A DNA stretch of 10,517 nucleotides from Rudanella sp. (GTDB taxonomy: Bacteria; Bacteroidota; Bacteroidia; Cytophagales; Spirosomataceae). Every line of letters begins with the position of its first letter. Within the stretch, counting starts at the first letter, position 1. The notes under the pieces are model-generated. The model was not told where the DNA came from and ran no database searches. It saw only the letters and a list, made by a program, of their open reading frames with translations. Shown here in pieces: positions 1 through 5,940 of this stretch. The stretch spans positions 1-10,517 of the forward strand of contig JAJAYX010000327.1 in the NCBI GenBank assembly GCA_026785985.1, given 5' to 3'. The position numbers and the translations under genes were made by a program.

Positions 1-1
1 G

Positions 2-628
2 GATACCACCACACGCTCATTGGCCAGTCAGGGAGATCCGGAATTTATAACCCCCCTGGATACTCTCTCCGACACAACCTCGACTCCTGCACCAGTCGAT
101 TTGTCGCAGGCCAAGCCGCCGGTTGAAGAGCCTGCCAACGATGCGGTGGTTGAGGATGTTGCGTCAGATAATCGAGAGAAAATAGAAGGTAAATCAACTG
201 CCGAAGAACTGAAGAAGCCAGAGCCGGTGGCTCCTAAACCCGTGGAGAAGCCCGCCGAAAAACCTAAGCCAACGCCCGCCGAAACGGCACCCGTGGAGAA
301 GGTCGCTGTGAATCCAGGAGGAGTATCGTCGTCGCACACGGTTGATGCGGGGGAAACATTTTATGGCATCGCCAACCGGTACAACATGAAGCTAAGTACG
401 CTCAAAGAACTTAACCCCGCCGTAACCGAAGATCAGGTAAAATCGGGCGTAACGAGGCTCAAAGTGAAGGCAATGGCTGTGCATACGGTTGGGGCAGGCG
501 ATGTGTTGCGGGTGGTTGCCCAAAAATATGGCGTTAGCAAAGAGGCTATTATGCGGGCCAATGGCAAGAGCAAAGACCTCGCCACGCGGGGCGAAAAACT
601 CATTATTCCTTTCCCTGAAAAGCAGTAA
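2..628 (+). CDS. LysM-domain exported protein, 3' part only (5' end outside window)
   Basis: The reading frame is open from the first full codon at base 2 and has no ATG before the domains, so this is the C-terminal part of a longer gene. A TTG at 20 is a possible but unconvincing start. It encodes an acidic Ser/Thr/Pro linker, then a Pro/Lys/Glu-rich low-complexity stretch (about bases 200-310), then two LysM modules at about bases 335-469 and 479-613. Both open with the typical HTV-x-x-G-(E/D) pattern and contain the A-x-(R/K)-Y-(N/G) helix. LysM modules bind the GlcNAc chains of peptidoglycan, so the protein should sit in the periplasm or at the cell surface. In this phylum such tails often follow a glucosaminidase, amidase or peptidase domain, but none is visible here. 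The stop lies 3 bases before the next ATG, so the two genes are probably cotranscribed. LysM identity is secure; the enzyme class is unknown. Confidence 0.85.
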   Translation, partial: DTTTRSLASQGDPEFITPLDTLSDTTSTPAPVDLSQAKPPVEEPANDAVVEDVASDNREKIEGKSTAEELKKPEPVAPKPVEKPAEKPKPTPAETAPVEKVAVNPGGVSSSHTVDAGETFYGIANRYNMKLSTLKELNPAVTEDQVKSGVTRLKVKAMAVHTVGAGDVLRVVAQKYGVSKEAIMRANGKSKDLATRGEKLIIPFPEKQ

Positions 629-631
629 ACT

Positions 632-1600
632 ATGACCCGCTGGGGAATTTTAGGCTTAGGCCGCATCGCTCATAAATTTGTACAGGACCTGCTCACCGTT
701 GAGGGGGCCGTTTTGCACGCCGTGGCCGCTTCTGATGAGGGGCGCGCCAACGAGTTTGGTCAACAATACGGAGCCGTCCATATCTACGGATCCTATGACC
801 AACTCCTGACCTGCCCTGACTTAGACGTAGTCTACATTGCTACGCGCCATGTTTACCACCGCGACAACACGCTACTGCTGCTGAACGCGGGCATTCCCGT
901 TTTGTGCGAAAAACCCTTTGGTATGGACGCCGGGCAGGTGGCGCAAATGGTCGAAACAGCGCGGAGCAAGCCCGTTTTTCTGATGGAAGCCTTGTGGAGC
1001 CGCTTCATGCCCACGATTTTGAAAGCGCACGATTTGATTCAGGCCGGTGCCATTGGACGAGTGCGCATGGTGCGGGCTGACTTTGGTTTCCCCGCTCCGT
1101 TCAGTCCCGATGCAAGGCTATTTAACAAGGAATTAGGGGGGGGGTCGTTGCTCGATATTGGTATTTATCCGCTGTTTTTGTCGTACCTGATGCTGGGCAA
1201 ACCTACGAAAGTTCGCGCAGCGGCCACCTTTGGCCCAACGGGGGTAGATGAACAGTGTGGCATGACCCTAACCTACGCCGACGGGGCCATTGCTATTCTG
1301 GACAGCACTTTATTGGTCAAAACCGACATGGTTGGCGTGATCTATGGCGAGACCGGCACGATTCGGATTCGGGGGCGGTTCCACGAAAGTCAGGCCATGA
1401 CCCTCGAACGGGAAGATGGTGGAGAAACTGAATTATTTACCGCTGACCGTCAGACGTTTGGCTATGAATATGAAATCCGGCATGTCATGCAGTGCTTGTC
1501 TGAGGGCCTCACCGAAAGCCCACTTTGGTCGCTCGACAACAGCCAGGATTTGATTAATCTGCTGGATGCCGTCCGGGCCGAAGCCGGCATCACGTATTAA
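632..1600 (+). CDS. Gfo/Idh/MocA family NAD(P)-dependent oxidoreductase, dihydrodiol dehydrogenase-like
   Basis: This is a 322-residue soluble protein of usual family length. The N-terminal Rossmann fold opens with G8-L-G10-R-I-A13, which binds NAD(P). The family EKP motif is at E93-K94-P95 and is followed by the M-E-A-L-W-S-R-F segment (118-125). G169-GGS-LLDIGIYP (about 169-180) starts the C-terminal alpha/beta substrate domain. A tyrosine (Y179) stands where many family members have histidine. Together with K94 this matches the Lys/Tyr catalytic pair known from mammalian dimeric dihydrodiol dehydrogenase, so the subfamily is trans-dihydrodiol/D-xylose dehydrogenase-like. The real substrate, probably a sugar or polyol, cannot be read from sequence. 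The ATG lies 3 bases after the LysM gene stop. A run of nine G at 1136-1144 encodes the conserved glycine triplet. Family assignment is firm; specificity is open. Confidence 0.93.
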   Translation: MTRWGILGLGRIAHKFVQDLLTVEGAVLHAVAASDEGRANEFGQQYGAVHIYGSYDQLLTCPDLDVVYIATRHVYHRDNTLLLLNAGIPVLCEKPFGMDAGQVAQMVETARSKPVFLMEALWSRFMPTILKAHDLIQAGAIGRVRMVRADFGFPAPFSPDARLFNKELGGGSLLDIGIYPLFLSYLMLGKPTKVRAAATFGPTGVDEQCGMTLTYADGAIAILDSTLLVKTDMVGVIYGETGTIRIRGRFHESQAMTLEREDGGETELFTADRQTFGYEYEIRHVMQCLSEGLTESPLWSLDNSQDLINLLDAVRAEAGITY

Positions 1601-1633
1601 TCCGCTGGCACGAACACTCTTTTTGCCTATTTT

Positions 1634-1661
1634 GCAGGTTGTTACGCGGTTGACAACCTGC
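1634..1661 (+). terminator. 9-bp perfect inverted repeat between genes (weak terminator or operator)
   Basis: GCAGGTTGT at 1634-1642 and ACAACCTGC at 1653-1661 form a perfect 9-bp stem with a 10-base loop, 34 bases after the oxidoreductase stop and 31 bases before the amidohydrolase start. The downstream T-tract is poor (GCATCCTTTCTGTTT). It could end the LysM/oxidoreductase transcript or be a protein-binding site for the next gene. The sequence alone does not decide between these. Confidence 0.4.
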
Positions 1662-1691
1662 GCATCCTTTCTGTTTATTACTATTTCGCTA

Positions 1692-2819
1692 ATGAAAACT
1701 CAGCTTTCTTTCTTATGCCTGCTTCTTGTGGGAGCGTGCAATGCCCAGGCTCCCGTGAAACCCGCCGACATGCCGCTGGGATTTGAAGAATATGACCCCG
1801 TTTCGACTCTGAAAGTCCCCGAACACAAGCTCAAGCGGGCTAAATTCCCGTTTATCGACGTGCATAATCACCAGTTTCAGATGGGTCGGGGCGACGATTT
1901 GGGAAAGCTGGTTTCTGAAATGGATAGCCTGAACATGCAGGTGATGATCAACCTCAGCGGACGCGGTGGGGGCAGTGTGGAGGAGAACACTACGTTTTTC
2001 AATACGGCAATGGCCAGTACGCAGAAAACGGCTCCCAAACGCCTGATTCTGTTCTCGAACATCAATTTCGATGGTATTGGGCAACCGGGCTGGACGGAGG
2101 AAACGGTAAAAATTCTGACTGACGATATTAAAAACGGTGCGAAAGGCCTGAAAATTTACAAGAGCCTGGGCTTCAGCGTGAAAGACAATAGCGGCAAGCG
2201 TGTTCGGGTTGTCGTTGAGCGGCTCGACCCCATCTGGGCGAGGTGTGGCGAGTTGGGTGTTCCGGTGCTCATTCACACCGCCGACCCAAAGTCGTTCTGG
2301 GACCCCATGGATCGCTACAACGAACGCTGGCTGGAGTTGAAACTTCACGCGGGCCGTAAGCGCGACGACAAGACAGGCGCGTCGTGGGGCAACCTGTTGA
2401 AAGAGCAACACAGCGTCTTCCGCAAACACCCCCAAACCACGTTCATCAACGCCCACATGGGTTGGTATCCGAACGATTTGAACAAGTTAGACAGTGTGAT
2501 GAAGGCCTATCCGAACACGCTGGTTGAAATTGGGGCTGTGATTGCGGAGTTAGGCCGTCAGCCACGGGCATCGCGCAAGTTTTTCGAGAAATACCAGGAC
2601 CGGATTCTGTTTGGCAAAGACTCGTGGGTGCCGAGTGAATACGCGACCTATTTCCGGGTGCTCGAAACGGACGATGAATATTTTCCTTACCACAAAAAAT
2701 ACCACGCTTTCTGGCGGATGTATGGCATGGGCCTACCCGACGAAATTCTGAAAAAAGTCTATTACAAAAACGCCCTCCGCATTATTCCGGGGCTTGACAA
2801 AAGCCAGTTTCCCCAGTGA
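1692..2819 (+). CDS. Exported amidohydrolase family metal-dependent hydrolase (probable lipoprotein)
   Basis: The protein has 375 residues. The ATG at 1692 was chosen because it starts directly at a signal peptide (K2, hydrophobic 5-15, cysteine 16 in L-V-G-A-C, then A-Q-A). The upstream in-frame extension would overlap the previous gene. Either lipidation at C16 or signal peptidase I cleavage after A20 is possible. The rest is an amidohydrolase-2-type TIM barrel with all expected metal ligands: H58-x-H60 in a D-V-H-N-H motif, K154 (G-L-K-I-Y) as candidate bridging lysine, H195, H255 and D310 (F-G-K-D). It should hydrolyse a C-N or C-O bond, or decarboxylate, with a divalent metal, in the periplasm or on the outer surface. 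The substrate is unknown. Adjacent genes suggest peptide or sugar catabolism, but that is inference. Its TGA overlaps a GTG that begins the next small ORF. Confidence 0.88.
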   Translation: MKTQLSFLCLLLVGACNAQAPVKPADMPLGFEEYDPVSTLKVPEHKLKRAKFPFIDVHNHQFQMGRGDDLGKLVSEMDSLNMQVMINLSGRGGGSVEENTTFFNTAMASTQKTAPKRLILFSNINFDGIGQPGWTEETVKILTDDIKNGAKGLKIYKSLGFSVKDNSGKRVRVVVERLDPIWARCGELGVPVLIHTADPKSFWDPMDRYNERWLELKLHAGRKRDDKTGASWGNLLKEQHSVFRKHPQTTFINAHMGWYPNDLNKLDSVMKAYPNTLVEIGAVIAELGRQPRASRKFFEKYQDRILFGKDSWVPSEYATYFRVLETDDEYFPYHKKYHAFWRMYGMGLPDEILKKVYYKNALRIIPGLDKSQFPQ

Positions 2820-3151
2820 AGAAACAACACATAACTAAATTACTGTCAGCCCAATGGCTTCTGGCCATTGGGCTGTTTGGTTGCTCAGTGACCCGCAAAG
2901 CCAAGGGCAAATCCGACTGGTTTGTGGGGGCCATCACTGACGAAAACAGCCGTGATCTGACCCTTGATTTGTCGTTTCTGGAACCCGGTAAAAGCTATGA
3001 AGCTGTAATCAATCGCGACGCGCCAAACGCCAATTGGAACACCAACCCGGAATCATATGTGATTGAGAAAAAGGCCGTTACCAGCCAAACGAAACTAACA
3101 CTTCCGTTAGCAAAAGGGAGTGGTTGCGCCATTCAGTTCATCAAACGTTAA
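2816..3151 (+). CDS. Small ORF with only a GH97 C-terminal domain (probable remnant, or tiny lipoprotein)
   Basis: The 111-residue ORF begins at a GTG overlapping the amidohydrolase stop; no in-frame ATG exists before the homologous part. From about residue 27 to the end it reads like the C-terminal beta-sandwich of family 97 glycosidases (SusB-type alpha-glucosidases/galactosidases): W-F-V-G-A-I-T-D-E-N near 35-44, then L-S-F-L-x-P-G-K-x-Y-E-A, W-N-T-N-P-E-S-Y-V-I and a closing G-x-G-C-A-I-Q-F-I. The N-terminal domain and the whole catalytic barrel, together several hundred residues, are missing, so glycosidase activity is not expected. Residues 1-25 look like a lipoprotein signal peptide (two lysines, L-L-A-I-G-L-F-G-C23), but their hydrophobic core is encoded by a perfect hairpin that looks like the terminator of the upstream gene. 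It may therefore be a decayed 3' end joined by chance to an open frame, or a genuine small exported protein. The next gene begins 13 bases downstream of its stop. Confidence 0.6.
   Translation: MKKQHITKLLSAQWLLAIGLFGCSVTRKAKGKSDWFVGAITDENSRDLTLDLSFLEPGKSYEAVINRDAPNANWNTNPESYVIEKKAVTSQTKLTLPLAKGSGCAIQFIKR
2847..2875 (+). terminator. Perfect 12-bp hairpin, probable intrinsic terminator of the amidohydrolase gene
   Basis: CAGCCCAATGGC (2847-2858) pairs perfectly with GCCATTGGGCTG (2864-2875) around the 5-base loop TTCTG, 28 bases after the amidohydrolase stop. Stem length, GC content and short loop are typical of intrinsic terminators. The following T-tract is short (TTTGGTT). It lies inside the small GH97-remnant ORF, so either termination here limits expression of that ORF or the hairpin is tolerated within it. 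Confidence 0.55.
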
Positions 3152-3164
3152 GTGGATTGTCTGT

Positions 3165-4280
3165 ATGAAAATCACCCGAATCACCCTCTATCGCTACGAC
3201 ATTCCGCTTAAAGCACCCGTTAGGATCTCGCTGGGCACAATCGAACACGCCCGCAACATGCTGGTTTGTATCGACACCGACGAGGGATTGCAGGGTTGGG
3301 GTGAAGGGTCGCCATTTTGGATGATCGTGGGCGAAACCCAGGCTTCGGGAATGGCGGCTGCCCAGGATATGGCCCGGCTGCTTTTGGGAAGAAACTCTAC
3401 GGATATTGGCGGTTGTGTGGATGCTCTTGTGCGGTATCTGCCCGGCCACCCCACCACCCGTTCGGCCTTCGACATGGCCCTGTATGATCTTGCCGCCAAA
3501 GCCGCAAACCTGCCCTTGTATGCGTATTTGGGAGGTGCGAAACGACCCCTCATCACCGACGAAACCATTTATCTGGATACGCCGGAGCGCATGGCTGAGA
3601 TCGCCCGGATCGTGAAAGCCAAAAATCGTGACGACGAACCGCCCATAGCCATCAAACTAAAACTCGGCACCGATATGCAAACTGATATTGCCCGTGTTTG
3701 GGCGGTTCGGCAGGCTATTGGTGACCAGATTCCGATTCGCACGGATGCTAATCAGGGGTGGGATGTGCCAACAGCAATCGCCGTTCTGCGCGCCATTGGC
3801 AACGGGAACGTGCAGTATTGCGAGCAACCCATCCGCCGAACTGATATTGCCGGCCTGCGTCACCTGCGACAGCTATCGCCCGTGCCGATTATGGCCGATG
3901 AAAGCCTGTTCGATGCTGTGGATGCGATCCGGTTGGTGCGCGAGGAAGCCGTTGATTATTTCAATATCAAGCTATCGAAAAGTGGGGGGATCTGGGAAGC
4001 TCTCAAGATCAACGCTATTGCCGAGGCCGCGGGAATCCGGTGCATGGTTGGCTGCATGTCGGAGTCGCGATTGGGGCTGACGGCCAACGCGCATTTTGCC
4101 GCTGCTCGCCCCAATGTGATCTTCTGCGATCTGGATGGCTGTTTTGAACACGCCCTCGACCCTGTAGTCGGTGGCCTCACGTATCACCCCTATCGCATTG
4201 AACTTCCCACCGTGCCGGGTATCGGTGCCACCGTAAAGCCGGATTTTTTGGCAAACTGCGAGCAAATTGTAATTGGTTGA
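3165..4280 (+). CDS. Dipeptide epimerase, enolase superfamily (Cytophaga-type)
   Basis: This 371-residue protein has the full enolase-superfamily layout: an N-terminal capping domain (1-125) and a (beta/alpha)7-beta barrel. Catalytic residues are visible: K164-x-K166 on strand 2, Mg2+ ligands D194 (R-T-D-A-N-Q-G-W), E220 (C-E-Q-P) and D245 (M-A-D-E-S), and the opposite base K269 (N-I-K-L-S-K). D322-x-D324 on the last strand matches the Asp pair that binds the substrate alpha-amino group in Ala-Glu epimerases, which favours dipeptide epimerase over muconate cycloisomerase or OSB synthase. Pattern by pattern it resembles the Cytophaga hutchinsonii dipeptide epimerase as I remember it, from a group reported to act on D-Ala-D-Ala-like dipeptides; exact specificity is inference. 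The ATG at 3165 is chosen because M-K-I-T-R-I starts the first strand. An upstream in-frame extension would overlap the preceding ORF. The reaction is reversible inversion of the C-terminal residue of a dipeptide in the cytoplasm. Confidence 0.88.
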   Translation: MKITRITLYRYDIPLKAPVRISLGTIEHARNMLVCIDTDEGLQGWGEGSPFWMIVGETQASGMAAAQDMARLLLGRNSTDIGGCVDALVRYLPGHPTTRSAFDMALYDLAAKAANLPLYAYLGGAKRPLITDETIYLDTPERMAEIARIVKAKNRDDEPPIAIKLKLGTDMQTDIARVWAVRQAIGDQIPIRTDANQGWDVPTAIAVLRAIGNGNVQYCEQPIRRTDIAGLRHLRQLSPVPIMADESLFDAVDAIRLVREEAVDYFNIKLSKSGGIWEALKINAIAEAAGIRCMVGCMSESRLGLTANAHFAAARPNVIFCDLDGCFEHALDPVVGGLTYHPYRIELPTVPGIGATVKPDFLANCEQIVIG

Positions 4281-4293
4281 TGGTACCCATTTT

Positions 4294-5280
4294 ATGATTC
4301 CTAAACACATTCACGACCGCTTCTTTAAGGAGGCTTTTTCACGCCCGGAAGTTGTTGCTGATTTCATTCAGGCTTACCTGCCCGACCAGTTCAGTAGGCA
4401 ACTTAACATTCAGACACTGACACGTTTGCAGGATTCACATGTTGATGATGATCTCAGTCAGCACTACGTCGATCTGCTATTTTCGGTGGAGTGTGGGGAG
4501 CAACAAATCGCGATAGCATTGTTGTTTGAACACAAGAGCTACCCGGAAGAGTATCCTCACTTTCAGATCGTTCAGTATTTGCTGAATTATTGGCGTGATC
4601 AACTGAAAGAAAAAGAGACGCTGCGACCCATAGTTCCGATTATTGTCTATCATGGCAAGCCAAAATGGAAACAAAGGCCCATGCGCGACTATTTCGAGCA
4701 AACTACTGACTTGTTAGCTTCGTTTTTGCCTGATTGTCAGTACTATCTGATTAATCTGATTGATGATCCAGACAATCATTTTGATCTTCTCCAGTCGTTG
4801 TATGCGAAACTAACGGCAGGTTTATTGAAAACTATTCGGAAAAAACAGCAGTTAAAAACAATGCTGGAAGCGTTGAAACAGGTGATTGACCAACTGGCCA
4901 GCAACCAACTGGGGGAACAGTTTGTGAAAACCGCTTTCCTTTATATTAGCTGGGGTTCGTCCTTGACATCATTTGAAATTGTGGCTATCTTTCGTAGTAT
5001 TTCACCAAAAACAGACAAAATTATTATGTCAGCCGCCGAAACGTGGATTCAGGAAGGAGTTGAGAGAGGTATTAAACAGGGCGTGCAACAGGGCGTGCAA
5101 CAGGGCGTGCAACAAGGCGTGCAACAAGGCGTGCAACAAGGAGAATATCAGGCAACGCTTCGGGGTATAAAGGGTATGCTCAAATTGGGTATGGATGCCA
5201 AAACCATTGCTGCCGCCTTCGATTTGCCGCTTAAAACAGTAAAAATATACATAGCAACGATTAGCCGGAAACAAAAGTAA
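4294..5280 (+). CDS. Rpn family recombination-promoting nuclease / putative transposase (PD-(D/E)XK)
   Basis: The 328-residue protein opens with the family pattern H-D-x-F-F-K-E-A-F (residues 7-15). It carries a PD-(D/E)XK nuclease core: D60 (Y-V-D-L-L), then E79-x-K81 in L-L-F-E-H-K-S, then the helix Q-I-V-Q-Y-L-L-N-Y-W (91-100) and P-I-V-P-I-I-V-Y-H-G (112-121). These proteins (Transposase_31/YhgA-like) are DNA endonucleases; E. coli RpnA promotes RecA-independent recombination. A lysine-rich helical region is followed by a G-V-Q-Q repeat tract (263-282) and a C-terminal helix-turn-helix-like end with L-P-L-K-T-V near 311-316. The ATG at 4294 is preferred over the TTG at 4273, which overlaps the previous gene. 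The DNA is clearly AT-richer than its neighbours (20 of 60 bases are G or C at 4801-4860, against 36 of 60 at 4081-4140), suggesting later arrival. All key residues are present, so it looks intact. Confidence 0.92.
   Translation: MIPKHIHDRFFKEAFSRPEVVADFIQAYLPDQFSRQLNIQTLTRLQDSHVDDDLSQHYVDLLFSVECGEQQIAIALLFEHKSYPEEYPHFQIVQYLLNYWRDQLKEKETLRPIVPIIVYHGKPKWKQRPMRDYFEQTTDLLASFLPDCQYYLINLIDDPDNHFDLLQSLYAKLTAGLLKTIRKKQQLKTMLEALKQVIDQLASNQLGEQFVKTAFLYISWGSSLTSFEIVAIFRSISPKTDKIIMSAAETWIQEGVERGIKQGVQQGVQQGVQQGVQQGVQQGEYQATLRGIKGMLKLGMDAKTIAAAFDLPLKTVKIYIATISRKQK
5080..5139 (+). repeat. Five tandem 12-bp units encoding Gly-Val-Gln-Gln
   Basis: Five uninterrupted copies of GGCGTGCAACA(G/A) run from 5080 to 5139 in frame. 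The first two end in CAG and the last three in CAA. The flanking sequences (5068-5079, encoding G-I-K-Q, and GGAGAATATCAG at 5140-5151) look like degenerate further units. Because the unit is four codons long, gain or loss of copies changes protein length without a frameshift. Such Q-G repeats near the C-terminus are common in Rpn proteins. Confidence 0.95.
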
Positions 5281-5314
5281 TAAGCCTGTCAATCAATGGA
5301 TCAACAGGCTTATT
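5279..5314. terminator. Bidirectional terminator between convergent genes
   Basis: AATAAGCCTGT (5279-5289) pairs perfectly with ACAGGCTTATT (5304-5314), an 11-bp stem with a 14-base loop. It is followed by TT on the plus strand (TTATTTT in all) and by TTACTTTTG on the minus strand. It lies between the Rpn gene stop and the convergent membrane-protein gene stop at 5317. The last two bases of the Rpn TAA stop form the foot of the stem. Confidence 0.8.
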
Positions 5315-5316
5315 TT

Positions 5317-5817
5317 CTACCGCAACACCGAGTCAATGGGCTGCTCAGCCGTGGCTGGTGGTGCAGGTTTTGGTTCGGCCTGAGGCAACTGCTGCTGAGG
5401 TTGTCCCTGTTGCATTCCCGGCACCGCCGACTGCTCACCAAAAGGACGCACGGGTACGCCAACAAACTCCACGCTGGTAATGTAGTATTTGGTATCGCCA
5501 TTCCAGGGGAGCCGAAGAATCTTCTCCTCGTAGTGGAGTGTTACCCGTTGACCCGTTTTCACGGCTTCGGTAATTTTGGTACCAACGGCGTCATCTTTCA
5601 CTGAGAAATCGAAGTATTGGGGAGTTAGCGAACCCGTTTCGCCAGAGAAACCACCCACATTCAAAACTCCCTCGTAAGTTTTAAAAACGAAACCCCGACG
5701 GCTAAACTTAGAGACCGTTCCAGCTCGCTCACCATCGCTGTAACTCCAGCCCGTTAGCACATACAGTACGCCTAAAATGACTAACAGAAAGACTAAAAAA
5801 TAAATAAGACCACGCAT
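5317..5817 (-). CDS. Conserved membrane-anchored protein of unknown function
   Basis: The 166-residue protein has one N-terminal transmembrane segment (about residues 4-22, almost all Leu/Val/Ile/Phe) and no cleavage motif, so it is probably anchored with the rest outside the cytoplasm. The next part, with S-Y-S-D-G-E-R-A-G (25-33), V-S-K-F-S-R-R-G and F-K-T-Y-E-G, followed by F-D-F-S-V and V-T-L-H-Y-E-E, is a pattern I recognise from a conserved Bacteroidota family. That family is often mislabelled 6-phosphogluconate dehydrogenase in annotations; no dehydrogenase features are present here. The core looks like a small beta-rich domain. The last 35 residues are a Gln/Pro/Ala-rich disordered tail. 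It lies 123 bases downstream of the PLP-enzyme gene on the same strand, so it could be read from that operon or from its own promoter. Function unknown. Confidence 0.8.
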   Translation of the reverse strand: MRGLIYFLVFLLVILGVLYVLTGWSYSDGERAGTVSKFSRRGFVFKTYEGVLNVGGFSGETGSLTPQYFDFSVKDDAVGTKITEAVKTGQRVTLHYEEKILRLPWNGDTKYYITSVEFVGVPVRPFGEQSAVPGMQQGQPQQQLPQAEPKPAPPATAEQPIDSVLR

Positions 5818-5888
5818 GATGATTTGGTTTTAGCGTTTAGACGATGGATTTTACCTTCTGATTCAGTATCCAAAATTCACTTTCAGCA

Positions 5889-5920
5889 CAAATGAACAAA
5901 AACCAAACGCATTTGCGCAA
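5889..5920 (-). promoter_or_regulatory. Possible Bacteroidota-type promoter for the membrane-protein gene
   Basis: On the minus strand TTCATTTG (5896-5889) differs at one position from the Bacteroidota -7 consensus TAnnTTTG, and a TTG (5920-5918) lies 21 bases upstream as a -33 element. It would give a leader of about 65 bases before the ATG at 5817. The match is modest and the region is AT-rich, so this is a suggestion only. Confidence 0.25.
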
Positions 5921-5940
5921 TAATCGGCTGAAAAAAGCGA

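Noticed and set aside
1650..1681. TTGACA followed by TATTAC, resembling a sigma-70 promoter before the amidohydrolase
   Set aside because: The spacing is about 20 bases, the -10 ends only 10 bases before the ATG, TTGACA is part of the inverted repeat, and Bacteroidota use a different consensus (TTTG / TAnnTTTG).
1566..1691. Upstream extension of the amidohydrolase frame
   Set aside because: It overlaps the oxidoreductase 3' end and would place 42 residues before a normal signal peptide.
1713..2456. Long antisense open frame (247 codons) opposite the amidohydrolase
   Set aside because: Its translation has no recognisable domain and mirrors the well-supported amidohydrolase codons; GC-rich genes often leave such open antisense frames.
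5080..5139. Short direct repeats as a CRISPR-like array
   Set aside because: The 12-bp units are contiguous with no spacers and are in frame within a coding gene.
5029..5292. Minus-strand open frame with H-A-L-L repeats
   Set aside because: It is the reverse reading of the 12-bp repeats in the Rpn gene and also crosses the terminator.
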